Shown here in pieces: positions 32,425-40,943 of a stretch of 41,008 nt of DNA. A program made the translations under genes and the position numbers. Origin of the DNA: Jannaschia donghaensis (lineage in GTDB: Bacteria; Pseudomonadota; Alphaproteobacteria; Rhodobacterales; Rhodobacteraceae); contig NZ_CXSU01000012.1 of assembly GCF_001403795.1 (NCBI RefSeq), forward strand, positions 462,888-503,895, given 5' to 3'. The notes under the pieces are model-generated. The model had not been told where the DNA came from, did not search any database, and saw only the letters and a list, made by a program, of their open reading frames with translations. The stretch's first letter is position 1. Each line of letters starts with the position of its first letter.

Positions 32425-33914
32425 CTGCGATACTCCGGAACGCGCTGTCCCTGCAGCGCCCCGGCGGGGTCGCTCTCGATCCGGCGCAGGAACGCGGTCA
32501 GGGCGCGGACGAAGGCGCGTGCCTCGCTTGCCAGCGCGTCGATCTGGGGCAGGGTCGACGTGCCGAAACTGCGTAGCCCGGGCGTGACGGCGGACGCGGC
32601 CGATCCGATATCGGACAAGACGGCATCGGCGCGCGCGGTCAGGCCCGGAAGATCGCGGGCGACGACGTCCGCCACCCGGCGAAAATCGCCAAGGGCGGGG
32701 CCGACGTCGGTTTCGATCACCCGACCGGCCGCGGCGATGGCGGTTTCGACCGATCCGATCGTCCCGTCCAGACGCTCCAACGTCGGGCCCGCGCGCTCCA
32801 GAAGGTTGGTGGCCGCCGCGACGGCCGCGCGGGTTTCGGTGGCAAGGGGGTCGATCTGTTCTGTCGCCTCCGTCAGGCCTTGCGTGATCGCGGAAAGTCC
32901 GGTCCGAACCTGCTCAGAGGCCGCGCGCAGGTCGCCCATCGCGGCCGGCAGGTCGTCGCGCAGGGCAGGGGTCAGGGCCGCGACCGTCCCGCTGGCATCG
33001 CCGATCAGCGCGGCCCCCTCGCCGGTCGTCAGTGTCGTCACCGCCTCGGCCGCCGCCGCGACGGCAGTCAGGGCGTCGTCCGCCCGCCGGATCAACGGGG
33101 CGGTGCCTTCGCCCGCGATCCGCCAGGCGGCAAGCGTCTGGGGCACGTCCGTCGACAGCAAGGTCCCGGTCGCGGCGATAACGGGTTGGGCGGCATTGAC
33201 GGCCCTGGTCACGGCGACCAGCGCGGTATCGGCGCGGGTCAGCGTGCCGCGGATGTCGCCTTCCAGCGCGGCCACGGTTCCCGCCAGCACGCCGACCTGA
33301 TCCGCCGCATCCACCAGCCCCGTGGTCAACCCGTCCAAGCCGTCCAATGTCGAATTCAGCTTGCCGGTCGCGGCTTCGGTATTGGCCAGGATGCCGGCGA
33401 CGCGGGCCTGGGTGCCGGGGCCGGCCAGCAGGCGCAGATCGGCGATCAGCTCCCTGCCTTCGGCCAGCAGACCGGGCACGTCGGTCATCAGCGTCTGCAA
33501 CCCTGTCCGGCGCGAAGGGATCATCGGCACGTCCCCTGTCCCCCCTTGCAACCTCGCGGCATCGGTCTGTCCACCGATCAATGCGATATAGGATACGCCG
33601 GTCACGCCCTGCACGGTCAATTGTGCGACGGTGTCGCTGCGCACCGGCGTCGCCGCGTCCACTTCGATCAGCGCATAGATCAGGGCCGGATTCGCATCGT
33701 GCAGGCGCAGCGACACGACCCGCCCGACCGGCAGACCGTTGAACACCACCTCCCCCGACGGCGATAAACCGGAGACGTCGTCGAACAAGATGCCGTATCG
33801 TGCCACGTCCCCATCGACGCGCAGCGCCCCAAGCCACAGGAACGCCGCCAGGATCGCGCCGATGCCCAGCAGGGTGAAGGCCCCGATCAGAACGAAATTC
33901 GCCTTGATTTCCAT
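32421..33914 (-). CDS. MlaD-family MCE substrate-binding protein
   Basis: A 497-aa protein with one N-terminal membrane anchor (residues 8-30), a single MCE domain (about 38-120, including LSPSGEVVFNGLPVGRVVSLRL) and a very long helical C-terminal part made of Ala/Thr/Val-rich repeats. It binds phospholipids between the membranes as part of an MlaFEDB-like complex. E. coli MlaD is only 183 aa; the long tail here is more like PqiB-type or alphaproteobacterial MCE proteins that form a tunnel. It overlaps mlaF by one base (TGATG). Confidence 0.88.
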   Translation of the reverse strand: MEIKANFVLIGAFTLLGIGAILAAFLWLGALRVDGDVARYGILFDDVSGLSPSGEVVFNGLPVGRVVSLRLHDANPALIYALIEVDAATPVRSDTVAQLTVQGVTGVSYIALIGGQTDAARLQGGTGDVPMIPSRRTGLQTLMTDVPGLLAEGRELIADLRLLAGPGTQARVAGILANTEAATGKLNSTLDGLDGLTTGLVDAADQVGVLAGTVAALEGDIRGTLTRADTALVAVTRAVNAAQPVIAATGTLLSTDVPQTLAAWRIAGEGTAPLIRRADDALTAVAAAAEAVTTLTTGEGAALIGDASGTVAALTPALRDDLPAAMGDLRAASEQVRTGLSAITQGLTEATEQIDPLATETRAAVAAATNLLERAGPTLERLDGTIGSVETAIAAAGRVIETDVGPALGDFRRVADVVARDLPGLTARADAVLSDIGSAASAVTPGLRSFGTSTLPQIDALASEARAFVRALTAFLRRIESDPAGALQGQRVPEYRR

Positions 33915-34681
33915 CAGCGCTCTCCGGCGGCGGCGCGCCCGCGCGGACCGCTGAAATAATCGTGGACCCAAGGGTGTGGCAACGCGCGCAGCTCTGCGAT
34001 GGTACCGACGGCCAGCACCTTGCGCTCGGCCAGGACGGCCACGCGGTCGCAGATGGCATGTAGCGTATCCAGGTCGTGGGTCACCAGAAATACCGTCAGG
34101 CCAAGCGCATCGCGTAGCTGACCGATCAGGGTATCGAGGGCCGCCGCCCCGATTGGGTCCAGCCCGGCCGTCGGCTCGTCCAGAAAGACGATTTCGGGAT
34201 CCAGCGCGATGGCCCGCGCGAACCCGGCCCGCTTGCGCATGCCACCCGACAGCTGGGCGGGATGCTTGCCCATCGCGTCCTGCGGCAGACCGACCATGCG
34301 GACCTTGATCGCCGCCAGCGTTTCGCGCAGCGCTTGGGGCAGGTCCGTCTGTTCGCGCAGCGGTATCTCCACGTTTTCCCGCACCGTGAGCGAGGAGAAG
34401 AGCGCGCCGCCCTGGAACATCACGCCCCAGCGGCGGCGCAATTTGCGGAATGACTGCGGCGTGGTTCCGGTCACGGGCTGGCCCAGCACCTCGATGCGGC
34501 CCGCCGCCGGATCCAGCAGACCGATGATCTGGCGCAACAACACCGATTTACCTGTCCCGGAACCGCCGACGACGCCCAGAATTTCCCCCCTGGCGACTTC
34601 CAGATCCAGCCCGTCGTGGACGACGTGGTCGCCGAACCGGGTCGTCAGGCCGCGCACGCGGATGATCGGGACATCCGTCAT
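33914..34681 (-). CDS. MlaF-like ABC transporter ATP-binding protein
   Basis: A 255-aa ATPase of the MCE/Mla lipid transporter class. Walker A is GGSGTGKS (39-46). The signature is QLSGGMRKRAGFARA, in which LSGGMRKR is typical of Mla/Ttg2A ATPases, and Walker B is IVFLDEPTAGLDP. The ATG at 34681 overlaps mlaE by 4 bases. It powers lipid movement between the inner membrane and MlaD. Confidence 0.92.
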   Translation of the reverse strand: MTDVPIIRVRGLTTRFGDHVVHDGLDLEVARGEILGVVGGSGTGKSVLLRQIIGLLDPAAGRIEVLGQPVTGTTPQSFRKLRRRWGVMFQGGALFSSLTVRENVEIPLREQTDLPQALRETLAAIKVRMVGLPQDAMGKHPAQLSGGMRKRAGFARAIALDPEIVFLDEPTAGLDPIGAAALDTLIGQLRDALGLTVFLVTHDLDTLHAICDRVAVLAERKVLAVGTIAELRALPHPWVHDYFSGPRGRAAAGER

Positions 34682-35757
34682 ATGCCCACCAGCGCGAAGA
34701 AGACCGAGAAGACGGCGTCGGCGACGATCACCAGAAAGATCGCCGTCACGACCGAAGCGGAGGTCAGCCGCCCCAGGCTTTCGGCGTCGCCGCCGACCCG
34801 CATCCCGTTGCGGCACCCCACCAGCCCGATGATGAGGGCAAAGACCGGAGCCTTGATCAACCCGACGGCCAGATGCCACGGCCCGGTGCCGTCCGCGACG
34901 CGCGCCGCGAACGCCATGGGTGTGATGCCAAGGTCGAGCCATGCCATCGCCGCACCCCCTGCCAGCCCTGCAATGTCCGCCAGGATACCCAGCACCGGAA
35001 GCGTCAGGATCAGGGCCAGGATTCGGGGCGCGATCAGCACCGTTTCGGGGTCGAGGCCAAGGGCGCGCAGGGCGTCGACTTCTTCGCGCATCTTCATGGT
35101 GCCGATGGCGGCGGTGAAAGCCGAGGCCGAGCGTCCCGCCACGATGATCGCGGTTAGCAGGATGCCCAGTTCCCGCAGGACCGAGATCGCGATCAGGTCG
35201 ACGACGAAAATCTCCGCGCCGAACTGCTCCAGCTGCGCCGACCCTTGGAAGGCGACGACGACGCCGATCAGGAACGCCATCAGCGTCACGATCGGCACGG
35301 CGTCCAGACCCGCGGATTGCATGTGATGCACCAGTGACGTGGCGCGCAGACGTCGCGGCGACAGGGTAAGACGCGCAAGTTCCGCCACGAACCGCCCAAG
35401 CGCAGAGATCAGCCCCATACCCTCGCGCCCCAGGTCCCAGGTGGTGTGGCCCAGCGTGGCGACCATCGTCCGAAGCGGACGGCGGACCGCAACTTCGGGC
35501 GGGGACGACAGGCTGCGCCGGACCGCGGCGATCAACGCCGTCTGCGCGGGCGTCGCGCCCTGGATCGTAGTCTCGGCCCCGTCGGGACCAAGACTCAGCA
35601 CGAACCAAGCCCCCGCGGTGTCGAGCCGGGTGATACCGTTCAGAAGGATCCGGCGGACCCCGCCCGACGGCGGTCGGTCCAGCCCTGGCACCGTGCGCAG
35701 CGACAGATCGCCCGCGATGTGCAGATCCGTACCGTCCCGGGTGATCGTAACGGTCAC
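34678..35757 (-). CDS. MlaE-like permease with N-terminal STAS domain
   Basis: A 359-aa permease. Residues 1-95 form a STAS-like domain (RILLNGITRLDTAGAWFVLSL), so the MlaB function is fused in. Residues 110-359 are the MlaE domain with five spans and the conserved GRSASAFTAAIGTMKMREEVDALRALG-type cytoplasmic coupling region. The start is GTG at 35757, overlapping the arcC stop as GTGA; the lipid transporter is therefore translationally linked to the arginine deiminase genes. Confidence 0.92.
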   Translation of the reverse strand: MTVTITRDGTDLHIAGDLSLRTVPGLDRPPSGGVRRILLNGITRLDTAGAWFVLSLGPDGAETTIQGATPAQTALIAAVRRSLSSPPEVAVRRPLRTMVATLGHTTWDLGREGMGLISALGRFVAELARLTLSPRRLRATSLVHHMQSAGLDAVPIVTLMAFLIGVVVAFQGSAQLEQFGAEIFVVDLIAISVLRELGILLTAIIVAGRSASAFTAAIGTMKMREEVDALRALGLDPETVLIAPRILALILTLPVLGILADIAGLAGGAAMAWLDLGITPMAFAARVADGTGPWHLAVGLIKAPVFALIIGLVGCRNGMRVGGDAESLGRLTSASVVTAIFLVIVADAVFSVFFALVGI

Positions 35758-36656
35758 GCCCCGGGCTCCGCCGCGATGCGGGTTCCCGCGATACCGTCCA
35801 GCATGTCCGCCGCGTCGTCCAACCGCCCGATCACGCCGACGCCGCCAGTGATCCGCGCGAAGGCCGCCGCCGCCTGCACCTTCGGCCCCATGGATCCGTC
35901 GGGCAGGTCCATGGCCTCCGCCTCCTCGGGCGTCAGGTGAGGGATGCCGATCGCCTGCGGCGTGCCGAAGCCCTGCATGACGCAGGGCACATCGGTCAGA
36001 AGCAGCAACACCTGCGCCTCAAGCCGCTGTGCCAGAAGGGCCGACGACCGATCCTTGTCGACCACCGCTTCCACACCGTGCAGCCGGCCATCCGGCGTCC
36101 GCGCGACGGGAATGCCACCGCCGCCGCCGCAGATGACCACGGCCCCGTGATCCAGCAGCAGGCGAACGGCGCGCAGGTCCGGGATGTCGACAGGGCGGGG
36201 CGATGGCACGACCCGCCGCCATCCGGTGCCGTCCTTCGCGATGGTCCAGCCTTTGGGGCAAGCCCGCGCGCGGGCCTCGGCCTCCGACCAGGTCGGGCCG
36301 ACGAACTTGGTGGGGCGCGCAAAGGCCGGGTCCGCCGGGTCCACCAGGATTTGCGTCAAAAGGGTCGCCACGGGTCGGTCGTGGTCCAGCGCGTTCTCCA
36401 ACTCCCGCTCGATCAGATAGCCGATCATTCCGTCCGTCTCGGCCCCCAAGATATCCAGCGGCCAATCATCGGATTGCATCGCCAGCAGCCCGATCTGCGG
36501 GCCGTTGCCATGGGTGACGACAAGGTCGTGCCCGGCCCGCACGATCCGCGCCAGGGCGTCGGCGGCGCGCATGACGTTGGCGCGCTGCGCCTCGGCCGTC
36601 AGCGCCTCGCCGCGGCGCAGAAGGGCGTTGCCGCCAAGGGCTGCCACGACAAGCAT
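35754..36656 (-). CDS. arcC: Carbamate kinase
   Basis: Transfers phosphate from carbamoyl phosphate to ADP, yielding ATP, ammonia and CO2; this is the energy step of the arginine deiminase pathway. The 300-aa amino-acid kinase-fold protein begins LVVAALGGNALLRRG (GGNAL nucleotide loop). It has VVTHGNGPQIG (46-56) and ICGGGGGIPV, all diagnostic for carbamate kinase. The ATG at 36656 lies 3 bases after arcB. Its stop overlaps the mlaE start. Confidence 0.95.
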   Translation of the reverse strand: MLVVAALGGNALLRRGEALTAEAQRANVMRAADALARIVRAGHDLVVTHGNGPQIGLLAMQSDDWPLDILGAETDGMIGYLIERELENALDHDRPVATLLTQILVDPADPAFARPTKFVGPTWSEAEARARACPKGWTIAKDGTGWRRVVPSPRPVDIPDLRAVRLLLDHGAVVICGGGGGIPVARTPDGRLHGVEAVVDKDRSSALLAQRLEAQVLLLLTDVPCVMQGFGTPQAIGIPHLTPEEAEAMDLPDGSMGPKVQAAAAFARITGGVGVIGRLDDAADMLDGIAGTRIAAEPGA

Positions 36657-36659
36657 TGG

Positions 36660-37661
36660 TCAGCCCCCCAGCGTGGCGACAAGGACCGCCTTGATCGCGT
36701 GCATCCGGTTCTCCGCCTGATCGAAGACGATGGAATTTTCGCTCTCGAATACCTCGTCGGACACTTCGATTCCGTCGAGGTGATGGTCGCGGCAAAGCTG
36801 CGCGCCGATTTCGGTCTGCGCGTCGTGAAAGGCGGGCAGGCAATGCAGGAACCGCACGTCGTCGCGGCCCGTGCGTTGCAGCATCTCTCTGTCGACGCGG
36901 TACGGGCGCAGCCGGTCGATCCGGTCGGGCCAGAGCGATTTATCTTCGCCCATCGAAACCCAGACGTCGGTATAGATGAACCGCGCGCCATTTGCTCCGG
37001 CGGACGAATCCTCGGTCAGCAGGATCGATCCGCCGGCGGCGCGGGCGTCCGCCTCCAGCGCGGTCACGATCTGCGTCGATGGCCAAAGGGAGGCGGGCCC
37101 GCACAGGCGCATGTCCATCCCCATCCGCACGGCCCCAATTGCCAGGCTGACCGCGACGTTGTTGCCGACATCCCCCAGAAAGCAGACGGAAACACCCTTC
37201 AGGTCGGGGCCCGCCACTTCCCTCATGGTCAGCAGATCGGCAAGCGCCTGCGTGGGGTGGAACCGCTGCGTCAGGCCGTTATAGACCGGGACGCCCGCGT
37301 GTTCGGCCAGCGTTTCGACGGCGTGGTGATCGTGGCCCCGGAATTCGATCCCGTCATACAGGCGTCCCAGAACGCGGGCCGTGTCCCGGACGCTTTCCTT
37401 GCGCCCCATGTGGGTGCCCGTGGGGCCGAGATAGGTGACATGGGCGCCCTGATCGAAGGCGGCGACCTCGAACCCCGCGCGGGTGCGGGTGCTGTCTTTC
37501 TCGAAGATCAGGGCGATTTCCTTGCCCGTCAGGCGCGCGACCTCCGTCCCCGATGCCTTGGCGGCCTTCAGGTCGGCGGCAAGACCCAACAGATGCGCGA
37601 TCTCGGGCGAGGTGAAATCCGCCAGGGTCAGAAGTGAGCGGCCGTGAAGGTTGAAGGACAT
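36660..37661 (-). CDS. arcB: Ornithine carbamoyltransferase, catabolic
   Basis: Converts citrulline and phosphate to ornithine and carbamoyl phosphate in arginine fermentation. The 333-aa protein has the carbamoyl phosphate site STRTR (57-61), RFHPTQALADLL, the ornithine-binding DVWVSMGE and HCLPAFH. The catabolic role is assigned from its place between arcA and arcC and its 333-aa length. The ATG at 37661 follows GGAGG by 6 bases, one base after the arcA stop. Confidence 0.95.
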   Translation of the reverse strand: MSFNLHGRSLLTLADFTSPEIAHLLGLAADLKAAKASGTEVARLTGKEIALIFEKDSTRTRAGFEVAAFDQGAHVTYLGPTGTHMGRKESVRDTARVLGRLYDGIEFRGHDHHAVETLAEHAGVPVYNGLTQRFHPTQALADLLTMREVAGPDLKGVSVCFLGDVGNNVAVSLAIGAVRMGMDMRLCGPASLWPSTQIVTALEADARAAGGSILLTEDSSAGANGARFIYTDVWVSMGEDKSLWPDRIDRLRPYRVDREMLQRTGRDDVRFLHCLPAFHDAQTEIGAQLCRDHHLDGIEVSDEVFESENSIVFDQAENRMHAIKAVLVATLGG

Positions 37662-37662
37662 G

Positions 37663-38877
37663 TCAGACCTCCGCCGCGTCGCGGGTCAGGGGACACGACA
37701 GGCATCTGGGCCCGCCGCGCCCGCGGCCCAGCTCTCCGCCGGGGAAGGTGATGACTTCGACCCCGGCCCGGCGCAGGGCGGTGTTCGTGCGGGTGTTGCG
37801 GTCGTAGGCCAGCACGACATTCGGCGCGACGGCCAGGACATTGTTGCCGTCGTCCCATTGCTCCCGCGCGCGGACATAGCGGTCGCCCCCCGTCTCGACG
37901 ATCCGAAGGCGGGTCTGTCCCAATGCGGCGGCTACAACACCGGCAAAGGGCGCCGGCTCGGGCCGTACGTCCAGCGTACCGGGGGCGGTGCCCGGACGGA
38001 CACTGTGACAGGCGATGCCGCCGGACACATCGCCATATGTCGTCGCAAGGTCCGGTCCGCACAGGGTGAAGACGGTATCGAGATGCATGGACGCCCGCCC
38101 TTTTGGCATGGTGCAGGCGATCACACGCTCCACCTGACCGGCGTCGAACAGGGCGCGCGCCATCTGCCCCACCGCCTGCGGGGCCGTCCGCTCCCCCATG
38201 CCGACAAGAATGGTTTGCGGGGTCAGCACCATCAGATCACCGCCCTCCAGCGGCGCGGACCCGGGAACGGGCCAGGGATGGGCGGCTTCGCGAAAGCGCG
38301 GGTGATGATCGTGGATCGTGCGCAGGATCGCCGTTTCGTCCGCGCGGACGGGGAAGCGCATCGACCCGCGCAGGACGCCGCCGCCGATCCAGGCGCTGCT
38401 GTCGCGGGGGAACATCAGGTTCGGAAGCGGGGCCACCAGCAGGCCGTCCGCCCCAAGGATTGCCGCCGTCAGACCCTTGGCCGGGCCGGGCACCTCCTCG
38501 ACCGACAGGCCGCCCATCAGCAGATCGGCAAGGGCGTCTGCGGGCAGTTCGCGCGCCCAGGCGCGAACCTCGTCGCGCAGGCCCAGCCCCACGGTGTCGC
38601 TTGTGATCCGGGCGTCGATCAGGGCCTTGCGCGCGGGGGCTTTGGCCACCGTCTCGATCAGAAGGTCGCGCAGCTCCACGACCTCGACCCCGCGATACTC
38701 CAGCTCGGCGCGGAAAGCGCGGTGATCCGACCGCGCCCGTTCCAGCCACATCACATCGTCGAACAGCATCGCATCGCAGGTCGCCGGCGTCAGACGGGCC
38801 TGCGCCGGTCCAGGTTCGCAGACAAGGACGGCGCGCAAACGGCCCGTTTCCGACAGAACGCCGGGCGCGCCGGTCAC
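37663..38877 (-). CDS. arcA: Arginine deiminase
   Basis: Hydrolyses arginine to citrulline and ammonia. The 404-aa guanidino-modifying enzyme has NLMFPRDSSAWIGGG (Asp of the active site), PLEGGDLMVL, SMHLDTVFTL (catalytic His) and the nucleophile Cys392 in GRGGPRCLSCPL. The frame opens at 38955 inside yfcC, but the GTG at 38877 is preferred: it overlaps the yfcC stop as GTGA, has GGGGGTG upstream and gives the usual length. Confidence 0.95.
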   Translation of the reverse strand: MTGAPGVLSETGRLRAVLVCEPGPAQARLTPATCDAMLFDDVMWLERARSDHRAFRAELEYRGVEVVELRDLLIETVAKAPARKALIDARITSDTVGLGLRDEVRAWARELPADALADLLMGGLSVEEVPGPAKGLTAAILGADGLLVAPLPNLMFPRDSSAWIGGGVLRGSMRFPVRADETAILRTIHDHHPRFREAAHPWPVPGSAPLEGGDLMVLTPQTILVGMGERTAPQAVGQMARALFDAGQVERVIACTMPKGRASMHLDTVFTLCGPDLATTYGDVSGGIACHSVRPGTAPGTLDVRPEPAPFAGVVAAALGQTRLRIVETGGDRYVRAREQWDDGNNVLAVAPNVVLAYDRNTRTNTALRRAGVEVITFPGGELGRGRGGPRCLSCPLTRDAAEV

Positions 38878-40301
38878 AGCAACACCCCCAAGGTAAGCGC
38901 GCCCATGACGAGAACGATCAAACCTCCAAGAAGAGGAGCCACGAACCGCACCCACCGGTTGAACGGCACCCGGCCAATGGCAAGTGCGCCGACCACCACG
39001 GCCGACGTCGGCGTCACCAAGTTCACGATGCCCGAGGCCGATTGGTAGGCCGTCACCGCCAGCGACCGGTCGACGCCCGCAAAGTCGGACGCGGGGGCAA
39101 GGATCGGCATGGTCAGGACGGCCAGCCCGGATGTCGAAGGAACCAGGAAGCTGAGCGCCGTCTCGATCCAGAAAAGGACGTTGACATAAACCACCTCCGA
39201 CACGCCGGTCACCATGCCCTCGGCGGCGTGCAGCAGGGTGTCGGTCATCTTGCCCGCGTCCATCACGACGACGATGCCACGCGCCAGCCCGATGATCAGC
39301 GCCACGCCCAGCAGGTCACGCGCGCCGTTTACGAACGCCTCGACGAAGTTCTTTTCGCCGACCCGGCCGGCAAGGCCGATGACGATCGCGGCAGCCAGAA
39401 ACAACATCGACATCTCGGCCATCCACCAGCCCTGGCTGGCGACGCCCCAGATCATCACCGCAAAGGTCGCGCCGAACAGGGCGAGCACCAGTTTTCGCAG
39501 GCCCGTCAGGGAAACGGCGGCTTTTGCGCCGTCGTGGAAGTGCCGCGCATTCGCGTCCCGGCGATCCGCGACCAGCGAACGGGTCGGATCCGCCTTTACG
39601 CGCGCCGCATAGCGCATGACCCACCAGGTGCAGATCAGCCATCCCAGGATCAGAATGACGACGCGCAGGCCGATGCCGTCGGTGAAGGCGATGCCCGCCG
39701 CATCCGACGCGATCGTGGTGGCGAACGGGTTGATCGTGGACCCCAGGACCCCAACGCCGGCCCCCAGCAGGATGACTGCGACCCCGGTCAGCGCGTCATA
39801 TCCCGCGGCGATCATCACCGGGATCAGGATCGCGTAGAAGGCCAGCGTTTCCTCGGCCATGCCATAGGTCGTGCCGCCCAAGGCGAACAGCGCCATCAGC
39901 ACCGGGATCATCCATTTTTCGCGCCCGCGCATCCGGGCCATGGCAGCCGTGATGCCCGCGTCGATGGCGCCGGTCGCGTTCACGACGCCCAGAAATCCGC
40001 CGATGATCAGGACGAACAGCGACACGTCGATCGCATTCGCATCATAGCTCTCGGGGTCGTAGAAGCCGGCGATCGGCGCCCGGAGCACGGCCCAGAGGCC
40101 CTGCGGCGCGGGATCGACCACCGTATATGTACCCGGCAACGGCACGTCGCGGCCCAGAAGGGCGCTGGCCTGGCGGGTGTATTCGCCAGCCGGCACGAAC
40201 CAGCTGGCCGCCGCGACCACGATGACCAGACCGAACAGGATCGTGAAGGCCGACGGAAATCGATCGGCAGTCGGGACGGGGTCGGGCGATGCATCGGCCA
40301 T
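38874..40301 (-). CDS. YfcC-family transporter, probable arginine/ornithine carrier
   Basis: A 475-aa membrane protein of the YfcC family (C4-dicarboxylate anaerobic carrier-like) with about 12 spans. Features include ASWFVPAGEYTR near the N-terminus, GGTTYGMAEETLAFY, and two re-entrant-like segments, GSTINPFATTIASDAAG and LVPSTSGLAVLTMPILAP. Being first in the arc operon, it probably replaces ArcD as arginine/ornithine exchanger; this is inference from context. The frame opens at 40424, but the ATG at 40301 follows GGAGGA and is chosen. A perfect FNR box lies 56 bases upstream. Confidence 0.87.
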   Translation of the reverse strand: MADASPDPVPTADRFPSAFTILFGLVIVVAAASWFVPAGEYTRQASALLGRDVPLPGTYTVVDPAPQGLWAVLRAPIAGFYDPESYDANAIDVSLFVLIIGGFLGVVNATGAIDAGITAAMARMRGREKWMIPVLMALFALGGTTYGMAEETLAFYAILIPVMIAAGYDALTGVAVILLGAGVGVLGSTINPFATTIASDAAGIAFTDGIGLRVVILILGWLICTWWVMRYAARVKADPTRSLVADRRDANARHFHDGAKAAVSLTGLRKLVLALFGATFAVMIWGVASQGWWMAEMSMLFLAAAIVIGLAGRVGEKNFVEAFVNGARDLLGVALIIGLARGIVVVMDAGKMTDTLLHAAEGMVTGVSEVVYVNVLFWIETALSFLVPSTSGLAVLTMPILAPASDFAGVDRSLAVTAYQSASGIVNLVTPTSAVVVGALAIGRVPFNRWVRFVAPLLGGLIVLVMGALTLGVLL

Positions 40302-40356
40302 GGTCGTCTCCTCCGGCGGGGTGGGACTGAACTGCCCCCGGCCGTCATGGGGGGCA

Positions 40357-40370
40357 TTGATGCTTATCAA
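40357..40370. promoter_or_regulatory. FNR box upstream of yfcC-arcABC
   Basis: TTGAT-GCTT-ATCAA is a perfect match to the FNR/FnrL consensus TTGAT-N4-ATCAA. It lies in the 77-base gap between the DUF2892 gene and yfcC. If it acts at -41.5, transcription would start near 40322, about 20 bases before the yfcC ATG. No clear -10 is seen there, as expected for an activator-dependent promoter. It implies anaerobic induction of arginine fermentation. Confidence 0.8.
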
Positions 40371-40378
40371 TCGGCGGG

Positions 40379-40591
40379 TCAGATCCCACAGGTGTCCACG
40401 CCGATCAGACGGTAGAGCGGACACATCCGCACGACCGCAGTCACGACGAGGACCGCGCCGACAGCGATCGCACCGTAGGCCCAGAAATCGCTCGACCAGA
40501 TGGCCGGCAGGTTCAGAAGCGGGGCCACGATCAGGACGAGTCCGATAAGACCCCGTGCGACGCGGTCGGTGGTGCCGATGTTCGGTGTCAT
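40379..40591 (-). CDS. DUF2892 (YgaP-like) inner membrane protein
   Basis: A 70-aa protein with two hydrophobic spans (about residues 14-32 and 36-56), ending in MCPLYRLIGVDTCGI. The CPLY...G..T motif is typical of the DUF2892 domain, also found at the C-terminus of the rhodanese YgaP. The function is unknown, with a link to sulfur or redox biology in some genomes. The start follows GAGGAG by 6 bases, and it lies 10 bases after the phasin-like gene. Confidence 0.82.
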   Translation of the reverse strand: MTPNIGTTDRVARGLIGLVLIVAPLLNLPAIWSSDFWAYGAIAVGAVLVVTAVVRMCPLYRLIGVDTCGI

Positions 40592-40601
40592 GGTATTCTC
40601 C

Positions 40602-40943
40602 TCAGGATGATGTGTCGTCGGTCTGGGCGGCCTTTGCGCCGACCGTCGCGAGGCGTGCGGCTTCGGCCAAATAGTCGTTCATCGCGCGGTGCACGAAGGC
40701 CGCGCCAAGCTGTTGGGCTTCCAACGGAGATCGGCAGGTGAAGATCTCGTGCTGTGTCTCCGCGTCATGGGCCAGCCTGTCGGCCACGAACCGAGCCCAT
40801 TCGCCGTTCATCCGCGTCACGCCTTCCATCCAGGCCGTCGCCATGCGGCTGCCGACCGTCCAGGGCACCGCCGCAGCGGCCATCCCCGCAATCATGGGGT
40901 CGCGAACGTCGGACGATGTGTCGGGCGATGTCTTCTTCGTCAT
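40602..40943 (-). CDS. Phasin-like family protein
   Basis: A 113-aa helical protein. The pattern MNGEWARFVADRLAHDAET, then FTCRSPLEAQQLGAAFVHRAMNDYLAEAARL, matches the phasin domain of proteins that coat polyhydroxyalkanoate granules. There is no signal peptide or span. The match is by eye; it could also be a granule-unrelated phasin-fold stress protein. The ATG at 40943 follows AGGAG. The window's last 65 bases upstream hold no gene and perhaps its promoter. Confidence 0.65.
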   Translation of the reverse strand: MTKKTSPDTSSDVRDPMIAGMAAAAVPWTVGSRMATAWMEGVTRMNGEWARFVADRLAHDAETQHEIFTCRSPLEAQQLGAAFVHRAMNDYLAEAARLATVGAKAAQTDDTSS

